Part shown: one piece after another, positions 18,377 to 27,382 of the stretch
How positions within the stretch are numbered: the first letter of the stretch is position 1
How the letters are laid out: every line of letters starts with the position of its first letter
Assembly: GCA_017440965.1 (NCBI GenBank)
Contig: JAFSGH010000009.1
Span: 1 to 64,000 of the forward strand
DNA: 64,000 nucleotides
DNA from: Clostridia bacterium
GTDB taxonomy: Bacteria; Bacillota; Clostridia; Oscillospirales; Acutalibacteraceae
Direction: 5' to 3'
Notes under the pieces: model-generated
The model's database searches: none
Told to the model about the DNA's origin: nothing
What the model saw: the letters and a program-made list of their open reading frames with translations, nothing else
Translations under genes and position numbers: made by a program

Positions 18377-20596
18377 ATGAAGCGTTTTGTTCTTTTGTTC
18401 GCTGTGACCGTATGCACCGCATTGCTTTTTGTTTTTTCTGCTGATGCGGCTGGTGCGGCATTGATAGAAGTGAATAATGCAGAGGTCTCAGCGGGCGAAA
18501 CGGTTGTTGTGCCCGTTGAAATAAGCAATAATCCGGGGATCTTATCCTTGTATCTTGATGTAAGATATGACAGTGCTTTAAGCCTTCTGGAGGTCAGGGA
18601 TACAGGGCTTTTCAGCGGCGGCCTGTTCTCAGAAAATATAGCCTCCTATCCCTTGAAGCTTTCCTGGGACAGCTCTGAAAAGAAAAGTGAGAATACTGCT
18701 GACGGCATTATTACAGAATTGGTTTTTAAGGCAAAAAAGGATATCCCTGAAGGAGAATACCCTGTAACTGTCAGCTTTGATGAGGAGCAGGTATATGATA
18801 ATGCTCTTGAAAAAATACCGCTCAAAATAAATAACGGTAAGGTCAGTGTGGTTGAGGAAAAGACTGTGATCGATTCGGAAAAGGTAAAACTCAGTGGAAA
18901 ATATCTCTTTCTCGCTCCTGATGCAACGGTAAATGAGGTTAAAGGCAGCTTTTCAAGGGAAATAGAAATAAAAGCAGCTGACGGCACTGATTTTGCCGAT
19001 GAGTTTATGAAAAGCGGTCTTGTGATATCAGATAAGAACGGTATGTCATATCTTTGCGTTCTTATCGGTGATACCGACGGGGACGGGGATATAGCATCCT
19101 CTGACGCAAGAATTACTCTCAGAAATGCCGTCGGACTTGAAAAATTCAGTTCCTGGCAGAATGCTGCAGGAGATACCGATTTTTCGGGGAATATTGATTC
19201 CTCAGATGCAAGAAATATCTTAAGAGCAAGTGTCGGACTTGAGGAGCCTCAGGTGTGGTTCAATAATGCAGGTTATGAAAGACTTGTATATGAGGATCAT
19301 AACAGCTTTGCCCCGACTGCTTATAATGATGATTATGCTGCTGCAGGCGAATATATTGTAAGCCGTCTCAGAAGCTTTGAAACAGAGGTCGATCTCACGG
19401 ACTTTAATATCACAAAGGGGAATGAAACCGCTCTTTTAAGAGAATATGTGTTCGAGGTGCCCTCTTTGTTTTATGTGGAGCATACGGTATATGTAAAGCA
19501 TCTTGATGAAAAGACAATAGGTCTTCGTTTTGTGCTTACGGAAAATGCCAAGGAAAAATATGAGGAATACAGAGAGCTAATATCTGCACAGGTTCAGCTT
19601 GCAGATGAAAGCCTCTCAGATCTTGAAAAGATACTTTTTTATCACGATCATATCTGTAAGAGCTTCAGCTATGACACTTCACAGAAAATATATGATGTAT
19701 ATACCTTCCTTAAAGAAAAGACGGGGGTATGCCAGGCGTATTCTCTTTTGTATATGGAGCTTTTACACTTTCACGGAATTGAAGCAAGATATATGACAAG
19801 CGAAAATATGGTGCACGGCTGGGTAACTGTGAAGCTTAACGGTAAATGGTATCATGTGGATGTGACCTGGGATGATGAATTAAGCTCCGACCACTACGGA
19901 CTTGTCAATCACGGGTATTTTCTCTTAAGTGATGATGCCATAAACCGTAAATCCCATTACGGCTGGAGCAATTACGGAGAAAAAATAGTCTGCAGTGATA
20001 ACAGCTTTGACGGATTTTTCTGGAGTGAGGTCATATCTCCCTTTGTAAAAAAAGACGGCAAATGGTATTATATCGGTGAACATTCTCATAATGTATACGG
20101 TATTTATGAGACAGATCTTACTTCGGCAGGAGTCCTCAGAAAGCAGCTTTCCCATAAGTGGTATTCCAACGGTCTTTCATATTATGTAGGCTTCTTTTCG
20201 GGACTCGGAGTATATAATAACCGTCTTATTTATAATACCTCGGATTCTGTTATATCTCTCGATATGAAAACGGGTGAAGAGGAGGTTTTATTTAAGGAAA
20301 ATGAGTCTTCACAGATCTTTGGTATCTTTGTTGATGAGAAAATAAAAGCAGTAATGTCAAAGAGATTTCCCTCGGAGCACAGAGCTCTTAAGGAGCTTTC
20401 GGTTATAAGAGCTGGCGATATGAACGCTGACGGAAGGATATCTGCAATTGATAATACTCTTCTTGTAAGATATATTTCTTCAAAAACGGAAGATGAAAAG
20501 AAAAAAATTGCCGATTATAACGGTGACGGAATAATGAACGGTGATGATATAAAGGCTCTTAGATATTATATTGTCAACCGTAAGGAATTAAACTGA
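18377..20596 (+). CDS. Secreted cohesin-like / dockerin / transglutaminase-like / dockerin protein (739 aa)
   Basis: A signal peptide occupies about residues 1-27. Residues 28-160 look like a cohesin-type beta domain (AGETVVVPVEIS, LDVRYD, ADGIITELVFKA). Two dockerin-type calcium repeats follow at 232-292 (DTDGDGDIASSDAR, DTDFSGNIDSSDAR). A transglutaminase-like fold has the triad Cys452 (GVCQAY), His480 (VHGW) and Asp495 (HVDVTWDD). The C-terminus (681-739) is a second dockerin-like pair (DMNADGRISAIDN, DYNGDGIMNGDD). Such transglutaminase-like domains in bacteria act as peptidases or cross-linkers. Carrying both cohesin- and dockerin-type modules would let it bridge partners at the cell surface. 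GGGGAG precedes the start. Confidence 0.8.
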   Translation: MKRFVLLFAVTVCTALLFVFSADAAGAALIEVNNAEVSAGETVVVPVEISNNPGILSLYLDVRYDSALSLLEVRDTGLFSGGLFSENIASYPLKLSWDSSEKKSENTADGIITELVFKAKKDIPEGEYPVTVSFDEEQVYDNALEKIPLKINNGKVSVVEEKTVIDSEKVKLSGKYLFLAPDATVNEVKGSFSREIEIKAADGTDFADEFMKSGLVISDKNGMSYLCVLIGDTDGDGDIASSDARITLRNAVGLEKFSSWQNAAGDTDFSGNIDSSDARNILRASVGLEEPQVWFNNAGYERLVYEDHNSFAPTAYNDDYAAAGEYIVSRLRSFETEVDLTDFNITKGNETALLREYVFEVPSLFYVEHTVYVKHLDEKTIGLRFVLTENAKEKYEEYRELISAQVQLADESLSDLEKILFYHDHICKSFSYDTSQKIYDVYTFLKEKTGVCQAYSLLYMELLHFHGIEARYMTSENMVHGWVTVKLNGKWYHVDVTWDDELSSDHYGLVNHGYFLLSDDAINRKSHYGWSNYGEKIVCSDNSFDGFFWSEVISPFVKKDGKWYYIGEHSHNVYGIYETDLTSAGVLRKQLSHKWYSNGLSYYVGFFSGLGVYNNRLIYNTSDSVISLDMKTGEEEVLFKENESSQIFGIFVDEKIKAVMSKRFPSEHRALKELSVIRAGDMNADGRISAIDNTLLVRYISSKTEDEKKKIADYNGDGIMNGDDIKALRYYIVNRKELN

Positions 20597-20633
20597 AAAA
20601 CGCTGACCTTTTTTCTGAGGTCAGCGTTTTTTT
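20597..20633 (+). terminator. Terminator after the transglutaminase-like gene
   Basis: Stem aaaaacgctgacct / aggtcagcgttttt and T-run. The hairpin-rich mobile element begins 4 nt later. Confidence 0.85.
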
Positions 20634-20636
20634 CCC

Positions 20637-20904
20637 TCTTCACGGAAAGTTGGGGAATGATGTCGGCACGGGAGTGCCGGGGAAAAGTTTTGCTTGAGCT
20701 TTTTCAAAAGCTCACGGTGTCAAGAGGCAGAGCCTCTTGTCGCACTCCGCAGAGTGCGACATCTCTTATGCTTCCAATAGCGCAGGAGGGGAGAAAAACA
20801 GTCCGGTGGACTGTTTTTCGTTGGGAACCCTCGCCGGGGGTTCCCAAGTGCGAAGCACAAAATGATTAAAGTGAGTAATATGATTCCCAAACTTTCCGTG
20901 AAGA
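20637..20904 (+). mobile_element. 268-bp MITE-like element with terminal inverted repeats and internal hairpins, copy 1
   Basis: The ends are inverted repeats of about 22 bp (tcttcacggaaagttgggg and its complement). Inside are at least six short perfect palindromes, for example ggcacgggagtgcc, gagctttttcaaaagctc, aagaggcagagcctctt, cgcactccgcagagtgcg, aacagtccggtggactgtt and ggaaccctcgccgggggttcc. No protein is supported. A second copy lies in the opposite orientation at 51220-51485. No target duplication is obvious. Both copies start a few nt after the T-run of a terminator. Confidence 0.75.
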
Positions 20905-20922
20905 ACCTTTTTTTATGCTTAT

Positions 20923-23343
20923 TTAATCGCGAAGCTTCTGAAGAGCGATTATCATTCTGAGTATATCTGATGCATTCTTCTGAAGCTCGCCCGTTGTGAT
21001 TCCGCCCTCTTTGCCGAGAGAGCTGAGAAGAGTACCGTCAGGCTTTCTTGTGCCTGCTCTGTTGCCGCCGGGCATAAGAACATTTACACCTGCTCTTACA
21101 CGGTAAGCCTGATCGCGCATAACGGGAAATTCAGGGGACTTAGAGGACTGCATCCACCAGTCTGTCATAACATTGCCCTCATATTTCCATTCGCCTCTGA
21201 GAATAGTTGTGACAAGCTCATAGTTATAATGTCCCCATACTCCGTTTATTTTATTGTACGAGGTCATAATATTTAGAGGAGAGGCCTTCTTTACACATAT
21301 TTCAAAGCCCTTGAGATATATTTCTCTTAAGGCTCTTTCCGAAAGAACGGAGTTGTTCTTAGTTCTTCTTACCTCCTGATTATTGCAGGCGAAGTGCTTG
21401 GGGCAGGCGCTGATGCCTGAGGACTGAAGCCCCTCGACCACCGAAGCGGCAATAGTACCTGCAACAAAGGGATCCTCCGAGAAATATTCAAAGTTTCTTC
21501 CGCAGAGGGGATTTCTGTGAATATTCATACCGGGAGCGAGAAGAACATCTGAGCCTCTTTCACGCATTTCTTTACCTAAAAGCCTGTAAAGCTCCTCTAC
21601 AAGCTCCCTGTTCCAGGTGCAGGCAAGTGCCGTACCGCAGGGAAGAAGAGCACTGTAAAATGCAAGTCTTATTCCCGAGGGGCCGTCTGAGGTGGTGATC
21701 GGGGGAACTCCCTTTTCTCTCAGCGATTCGAGAACACCGCCGAATACACCTGCATTGCCCTTGGCACCGAGAGGAGAATTCATTACATAATCTCCTCTTG
21801 AAATTGCTTCAAGCTCTGTATATGTAAGTGTTGATACGAAATTCTCCATGGTGATCTTTTCGTCCTTGACATCGCAAAGCTTGTAATCAAGACCAACATT
21901 CATATTGATCGTTTCGGGGAGATCTTCTGAAATTCTGCTTTTAAGAGAGACTGATCTTACGGGAGTTGCTTCATAAACCGGCTTGGTTTTTCCGTCTCTT
22001 ATAAGAGGACGCAGTCTCATAAAGGCGTTTTCTTTTTCAGTGGCAGATGCCTCTGTCAGCTGCTCTGTGACAACAGTTTCGTCTCTTGTCATCGTTCCCG
22101 CCTTTACGGTATTTCTGATATCAGTGCCGACTAAGAAATTATACTCACCCTTGCTTAGCACATAAGCACTCTTATATCCGCTTATGCCGCTGTCATCGTA
22201 TGATGAAAGATCATAGAAGGATGCTGAGAAATTAAGAGTCTGCTCACTTCCCGGCTGAAGGAGATCTGTTTTATTGAAATCCTTAAGCACTATAGCGGGT
22301 ACGGGAATTACTGAGTCATTTTGCTGAACATAAAGCTGAATGCATTTTTTGCCCGGGAGCTTTCCGGTGTTCTTTATAGTAGCACTTATATTTACCGTAT
22401 CATTTCCCACGGAAAAATCAGTTGAGACTATCTCAAAATCGGTGTATGAGAGGCCGTGACCGAAGGGGAACAGTACCTTATCCTTGCAGAAGGTCTCAAA
22501 ATATCTGTAGCCGACAAAAATATCCTCAGTATATGCGTTTTTATCCTTACCGCCGAAGCTTTCTGAGGAGGGGATATCCTTATATTCTTTTGCGATGGTG
22601 TCGGTAAGTGCGCCTGAAGGGGAGACCTTTCCCGTAACAACATCTGCAAGGGCATTTCCTGCCTCCATGCCGCCCTGCCAGGCTATAAGAACGGCAGGAA
22701 CGGAATATTTTTCAACCCAGGAAAAATCTATTATATTACCTATATTAAGAACCACTGCCCACTTTTTGAAGCAATAGCTTACAAGCTTCAGCATATGCTC
22801 TTCGGTATCGGTAAGATAGAAGCTTCCCTTAGTGAGAGTATTTTCTCTGTCCTCACCTGCGGCTCTTCCGATAAAAACAAGTGCGGTATCGCTGTTTTTT
22901 GCGGCATCGCTTACTATATTATAGTCAAGCGGCATCTCATCGTAGCACATAGGCCAGTTGCCCCAGAAGCCGTCATCGGGTACATTCTTTTTTCTCCAGC
23001 TGTCATATGTTTTAAGAAGCTCCCGGTTGAGCTTTACATCAGCATTCTGAAGTCCCTTTGTGAAGCTTATCTTATAGTGAGCGTTTACATCACCGCCTGA
23101 GCCGTAGCCGACATAAAATGTATCGCTTTGCACTCTTCCGAAAAGAGACACTGTCTCTTCCTCGTTCAGCGGTAAAACGCCGTCGTTTTTAAGAAGCACG
23201 GCGCTTTCTGCCGCAGCTTGCCTTGAAAGAGCATCGATACCCTCCTGCATAGCAAAGCTTTTGTCAACATCCTTACCTGATGTCTGAGAAACGGAATTTG
23301 CCACAAGAGTTACTATTTTGTTTACAGGCTTTGGTAATTTCAT
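20923..23343 (-). CDS. GH3 family beta-glycosidase with permuted domain order (806 aa)
   Basis: The usual GH3 C-terminal domain comes first (LLKNDGVLPLNEEE near residue 50, then GHGLSY and a fibronectin-like part at about 310-430). The TIM-barrel domain follows: TSDGPSGIR, PGMNIHRNPLCGRNFEYFSED, KHFACNNQE, SYNKING and the nucleophile Asp728 in MTDWW. This reversed order is known from Ruminococcus albus and Butyrivibrio beta-glucosidases. There is no signal peptide, so it acts on imported oligosaccharides, releasing terminal sugars. It is the last gene of a five-gene operon, 12 nt after GH106, with a strong AAGGAGG site. The sugar specificity is unknown. Confidence 0.9.
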   Translation of the reverse strand: MKLPKPVNKIVTLVANSVSQTSGKDVDKSFAMQEGIDALSRQAAAESAVLLKNDGVLPLNEEETVSLFGRVQSDTFYVGYGSGGDVNAHYKISFTKGLQNADVKLNRELLKTYDSWRKKNVPDDGFWGNWPMCYDEMPLDYNIVSDAAKNSDTALVFIGRAAGEDRENTLTKGSFYLTDTEEHMLKLVSYCFKKWAVVLNIGNIIDFSWVEKYSVPAVLIAWQGGMEAGNALADVVTGKVSPSGALTDTIAKEYKDIPSSESFGGKDKNAYTEDIFVGYRYFETFCKDKVLFPFGHGLSYTDFEIVSTDFSVGNDTVNISATIKNTGKLPGKKCIQLYVQQNDSVIPVPAIVLKDFNKTDLLQPGSEQTLNFSASFYDLSSYDDSGISGYKSAYVLSKGEYNFLVGTDIRNTVKAGTMTRDETVVTEQLTEASATEKENAFMRLRPLIRDGKTKPVYEATPVRSVSLKSRISEDLPETINMNVGLDYKLCDVKDEKITMENFVSTLTYTELEAISRGDYVMNSPLGAKGNAGVFGGVLESLREKGVPPITTSDGPSGIRLAFYSALLPCGTALACTWNRELVEELYRLLGKEMRERGSDVLLAPGMNIHRNPLCGRNFEYFSEDPFVAGTIAASVVEGLQSSGISACPKHFACNNQEVRRTKNNSVLSERALREIYLKGFEICVKKASPLNIMTSYNKINGVWGHYNYELVTTILRGEWKYEGNVMTDWWMQSSKSPEFPVMRDQAYRVRAGVNVLMPGGNRAGTRKPDGTLLSSLGKEGGITTGELQKNASDILRMIIALQKLRD

Positions 23344-23355
23344 GATCTGACCTCC

Positions 23356-26300
23356 TTAGTAAATAACCTCCGAAATGCGAATGTTGACGGGACCGATAAG
23401 TCCCGAACGGCTGTCACGGGGGAAGTTTGAATATTTTGAGGGGATTATTGCATAGTGGTTGCAAAGAGTATTTGAAACGGTTATTTTAATCTTGTTTTTG
23501 CCGTGAACAACAAAGGGTGTTATATCGGTCATAAACGGACCGTAGGTAAGAACTGCGGCTGTTTTTCCGTTTATTTCCACCTTGACCGTTGCCGAGGCTT
23601 CCCCTATCTCAAGAGTAAATCTTTCATCGGGATATAGCTTTTGCAGTTCAATTTCCTTTTCATAAATTGCCTTTCCCGAATATGTGAGAAGCGCTCCCGT
23701 TTTGGTAAAATCACAGCATGGCATAAGACCTTTTTCGGAAGAAAGCCATAAGGGCTCAGGAATTACAGACGCGTATTCATATCCCGCATCTGCCTTCACG
23801 AAGAATACTACATCGGAAACATAAGGAGAAATATCCCTGATCTTTACCGTATAACAGGAAGCACCGAAGACAGAGTTTCCTGTGAATGTGATATCCGTCA
23901 GGGCATTATTGTTATATGCTCTGAGCAATTCACCGAATACACTTATTTTTATTTCTGAAAGGCCTGGTATGGACTTGAAATGATAGCAGAAGGTGTCTGC
24001 AGACCTTTTATTTTCAGAGAATCTGTAGTAACCCTTATTTCCGAAGGATGAAATGCTCATAGGATGGCGGTCATTGGTTGCCGTCGGCATTGTGATATAA
24101 ATATGTGTACGCTTGAGCTCTCCGTGATTTCTGTAATTCGGTATCTCATCACAAGAATGCTTATAGGAGGCAATCAGGATATTTTTTCCTTTTCTGAGCT
24201 TAACTTCTCCCGTCGTCACTTCATTGTCATTCAGTATAATAAACTCAGGCTTTATATCGCCTGTATTCAGAATTGCCGTTGTGTCTTCGGGAGAGGAGAC
24301 AAAGGTAAAAAATATGCAGTCCTCTGAAAAAATAATATTGTCATCGTAATTTCTGCCCTTAAGTCCGTGATGGCCCTGCTCATAAAGAGACGGGGTATAT
24401 TCCTCACTGTGATAGCCGTAGCGGTCATCAAGAACAAGGGGAGTGATATAGTATTCCTTTTTGTCAAAAACGAAGCTGTCTATATCGTAAATATTATTTT
24501 GCGATATGAATTCTGCTAAGGCGCGTCTGTTTTCTTTGCAGGGAATCATTTTTATTGCAGAGCTTGTACAGTATTTCTGATTAATTTTCTCAAAGGTCTC
24601 GGGGATCATTACTTCACTGCTTACGGCTGCCATATCAAAAAATACCGCTTTTGCACCGATAGTACCGCCTGCGGGAATATAAAAATCTCCGTAGGTATTA
24701 TCAAGGGTAGGCTCAAGAGTGAAATCCCAGTCGCCGTCAAGGGGAATAACGGCCTTTGTTTCCTCCTCTGAAAAGCCTGAGGTATTTATTTCTCTGTCAA
24801 AATCGATATCATCATAAGTAAACAGGATAAGAGTATCCTTCTCACCGTCAAGGGGCATTTTTACAAAAGAGAAGCCTTCTGTTGCCACGGTTCCCGAGAG
24901 TCTTATTATTTCCCCTGAATCCGTATCAAGAAGATAGGGAATACCCTCTGCTTCAAAGCGGCAGACGCTGTCCTTCGGTGCGTAACGGACGAAAAACAGC
25001 TTCGACTCTCCGTGAGCTCTCATATGAACATATATTTTTTCATCACTGAACATATTTTCAGGCAGAAAGCTTCTTGTTATATGAGAATTTATAAAAGTAA
25101 GCGTGTCCTTTTCGGATGCCGCAAGCACGCAGCTCGGATGAGCAAGCATCTCATTCAGAAGCGCGTTTAATTCGGGATCGTTGAGCCCGTTTTTGTCGGA
25201 TGCATAAGGTGTAATTCCGCAGAAAATTACCGTTCCGCCGCATTTAAGAAGATCTCTTGCTTTTGTCAGAGCGGAAAATCTTATTGCATCCACACCTGCA
25301 AATATCAATGCCTTGAAGCTCTCCTGCGGTGTCTCAATCCTTCCGTCACGGCAGACGGAGCTTTCTATTGACTGAAAATCTATAAAATCGAAGTCAACAC
25401 CCTTTGAAAAAAGATATTTTGCGCAGTCAAAGGTAGTCTTTATACATTCCTCACTGTTTTCACCGTAATCGCAGGAGGAAACGGGATAATATATTGCAAT
25501 ATCGGCTCTGTGCTTTCCCGTTGTAAGGATGGCGGCAAGTCTCTTATATTTGGTGAGCCAAGCCTTTTCGTCATCCCAATAGGGCATCCTGAAATGAAAA
25601 TCAGGAGGTGCCCACTCAAAAAAGCCGCCATTTGTAGAGTAATATAAGCCGTGAAGATTCAAAAGATTTGCACCGAAAATGAAGTTATCGCTTGTGGGTG
25701 CTGTTATGCTTTCAAGGGTAGTGCCCCAGCCGGAGCTGTGATAACCCTCAAGCCATACTCTCGGCCGGTCATATAAATGAGCTATCGAGCTGTTGACCTT
25801 GACTTTTATGAGATCTGCGGCTCTTCCGGGAGTATCGTTGCCGGGGGAAGTAAACCAACGGACTGTTCTGAAATAATCGGAGAATTCTCCCGGATCTGTT
25901 CCTCTGCCCGACTGGTCGCAGCCGTATATAAGTCCCTTTGAATTGTGATAATCAAATATAGGTCTGAAATAGCATTTTTCAATAAGCTCTGTTTTTACAT
26001 CGGCAATATCAAGACGGATCTTGGGCGTTATATTGCCGAGATTGAAAAACAGATGAGGCAGAAAGCCCAATACGTCGTAGGAGTATTTTCTTCTGATCTC
26101 TTCTCTTAATTCTTCGCTCCATATTGTTTTTGTATCCGTGCCGAACATAAGCTCGTCCTGAAAGAAATAATTGAGAGTTCCTTCCTTAAGGTCGGGAACG
26201 CGTCTTTCAAATTCCTTGAAATAGTATTCCACCAGAAGCCTTCCGCAATCGGGATGAAGGGGATCGATAGATTTTTCGGTAATGCTCTCCGTTATTATGT

Positions 26301-26865
26301 AAGCTTCAGCAATGCCTTTTACGGGATTTATGATTCCTTTGCCCCGTTCATATATTATTTCGGGAATACTGCAGGCGGTGTCCTTATATGTGATTATTGC
26401 AAGTGTATCGGAAGATACATTTTCCTCGTCTCCCGAAAAAAGTCTCTTTTTTTCACAGGAGAGATTCTTTGCATTCATAGCAGGATCATTTGCTATCTTA
26501 TCCGTAAAATAGCCGTTTCCTATCCACGCAATTGTGTAATCTCCCATGCCGATGCTCATTCCCAGTCTTTCGCATTCCTTTGCGGCATAGGAAAAGAATT
26601 CCCACCATTCCTCCGAAAACTGTTCGGGAGTGCCGGGAATGCTCTTGCCGTGTCCGCCGTAGGGAAGAGAGTCCTCTCCGCCCTTGTTGAGATGGGCATA
26701 ATTTATCTGAACTCCCGCGATGCCTTTATCGCTGAGCTCCTCTAACTGTGAGGTAAGCCTCTTTTTATCAAGAGGATCACCGTTCCACCAATAAAAAGGC
26801 ACCTCGCCGAATCGGCGGTCGGGCGAGGTGAGAGAATTAATAAAATCAGCAGTGTGATCTGTCAT
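23356..26865 (-). CDS. GH106-like glycoside hydrolase, probable alpha-L-rhamnosidase (1169 aa)
   Basis: A very large cytoplasmic enzyme without signal peptide. The N-terminus FGEVPFYWWNGDPL followed by GIAGVQINYAHLN is typical of the GH106 (alpha-L-rhamnosidase) barrel. The C-terminal third is made of beta-sandwich domains, with LWLSSEKGL and the galactose-binding-like EINGKTAAVLTYGPF. Length fits the family (about 1000-1150 aa). The ribosome site AAAGGA overlaps the stop codon region of the preceding SCP2-like gene, so the two are translationally linked. With the GH3 next to it the pair could trim rhamnosylated glycans or plant glycosides. The family call is by motif recognition and the substrate is inferred. 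Confidence 0.75.
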   Translation of the reverse strand: MTDHTADFINSLTSPDRRFGEVPFYWWNGDPLDKKRLTSQLEELSDKGIAGVQINYAHLNKGGEDSLPYGGHGKSIPGTPEQFSEEWWEFFSYAAKECERLGMSIGMGDYTIAWIGNGYFTDKIANDPAMNAKNLSCEKKRLFSGDEENVSSDTLAIITYKDTACSIPEIIYERGKGIINPVKGIAEAYIITESITEKSIDPLHPDCGRLLVEYYFKEFERRVPDLKEGTLNYFFQDELMFGTDTKTIWSEELREEIRRKYSYDVLGFLPHLFFNLGNITPKIRLDIADVKTELIEKCYFRPIFDYHNSKGLIYGCDQSGRGTDPGEFSDYFRTVRWFTSPGNDTPGRAADLIKVKVNSSIAHLYDRPRVWLEGYHSSGWGTTLESITAPTSDNFIFGANLLNLHGLYYSTNGGFFEWAPPDFHFRMPYWDDEKAWLTKYKRLAAILTTGKHRADIAIYYPVSSCDYGENSEECIKTTFDCAKYLFSKGVDFDFIDFQSIESSVCRDGRIETPQESFKALIFAGVDAIRFSALTKARDLLKCGGTVIFCGITPYASDKNGLNDPELNALLNEMLAHPSCVLAASEKDTLTFINSHITRSFLPENMFSDEKIYVHMRAHGESKLFFVRYAPKDSVCRFEAEGIPYLLDTDSGEIIRLSGTVATEGFSFVKMPLDGEKDTLILFTYDDIDFDREINTSGFSEEETKAVIPLDGDWDFTLEPTLDNTYGDFYIPAGGTIGAKAVFFDMAAVSSEVMIPETFEKINQKYCTSSAIKMIPCKENRRALAEFISQNNIYDIDSFVFDKKEYYITPLVLDDRYGYHSEEYTPSLYEQGHHGLKGRNYDDNIIFSEDCIFFTFVSSPEDTTAILNTGDIKPEFIILNDNEVTTGEVKLRKGKNILIASYKHSCDEIPNYRNHGELKRTHIYITMPTATNDRHPMSISSFGNKGYYRFSENKRSADTFCYHFKSIPGLSEIKISVFGELLRAYNNNALTDITFTGNSVFGASCYTVKIRDISPYVSDVVFFVKADAGYEYASVIPEPLWLSSEKGLMPCCDFTKTGALLTYSGKAIYEKEIELQKLYPDERFTLEIGEASATVKVEINGKTAAVLTYGPFMTDITPFVVHGKNKIKITVSNTLCNHYAIIPSKYSNFPRDSRSGLIGPVNIRISEVIY

Positions 26866-26870
26866 TATTC

Positions 26871-27365
26871 TTATTCCTTTACGGTCTTTTTCTTTGCAGT
26901 TGCCTTCTTTTTTGTATCTTTTGCATCTTCGGTCTTTTCGGTTTTTTCTGCCTTCTTCTTTGCAGTCTTTTTTACGGCTTCCTTCTTTTCTTCAGTCTTT
27001 TCTTCAGCCTTTTTCTTTGCGGGAGCCTTCTTTTTGCCCTTAAGTGCGTCAATAAGCTGAAGTGCGTGATCAAGATTTCCCCATGCCTGAAGAGAGCCCT
27101 CAAGATATGCCTTTACGGGATCTGCCTTGCCCTTGATCGCATCCTCAAGAAGGGCAGAGGAGATAATAAGTCCTACTGTGTTGTCGTGATAATCATAGGG
27201 CTCAAAATGAAGCTTTCCGTCTATGAAGGCTACATAAAATGTGCCGCCGCAGTCCTCATCGGACAAAGTTATCTGTGCTGCAATAAAGGGATCCTTAAGC
27301 TTTGAAATATCTGCCTTTGCGGCATATTTCTTCTTGAGTGCATCAAATTTTTCAATAAAAGTCAT
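26871..27365 (-). CDS. SCP2-like sterol/lipid-carrier domain with Lys/Ala-rich histone-like tail (164 aa)
   Basis: Residues 1-110 match an SCP2-like lipid-carrier fold: IDGKLHFEPYDYHDN, the SALLEDAIKGKADPVKAYLEG stretch, then WGNLDHALQL. Residues 111-164 are a low-complexity tail, close to half Lys with Ala, Glu and Thr in KKKA and KKTAKKKAEK units, resembling histone H1-like and HU-tail sequences. The domain could bind a hydrophobic ligand while the tail binds nucleic acid or acidic surfaces; this is inference. It is third in the operon, between UPF0210 (17 nt) and GH106 (5 nt). Confidence 0.75.
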   Translation of the reverse strand: MTFIEKFDALKKKYAAKADISKLKDPFIAAQITLSDEDCGGTFYVAFIDGKLHFEPYDYHDNTVGLIISSALLEDAIKGKADPVKAYLEGSLQAWGNLDHALQLIDALKGKKKAPAKKKAEEKTEEKKEAVKKTAKKKAEKTEKTEDAKDTKKKATAKKKTVKE

Positions 27366-27382
27366 AATGATAATATCCTTTC

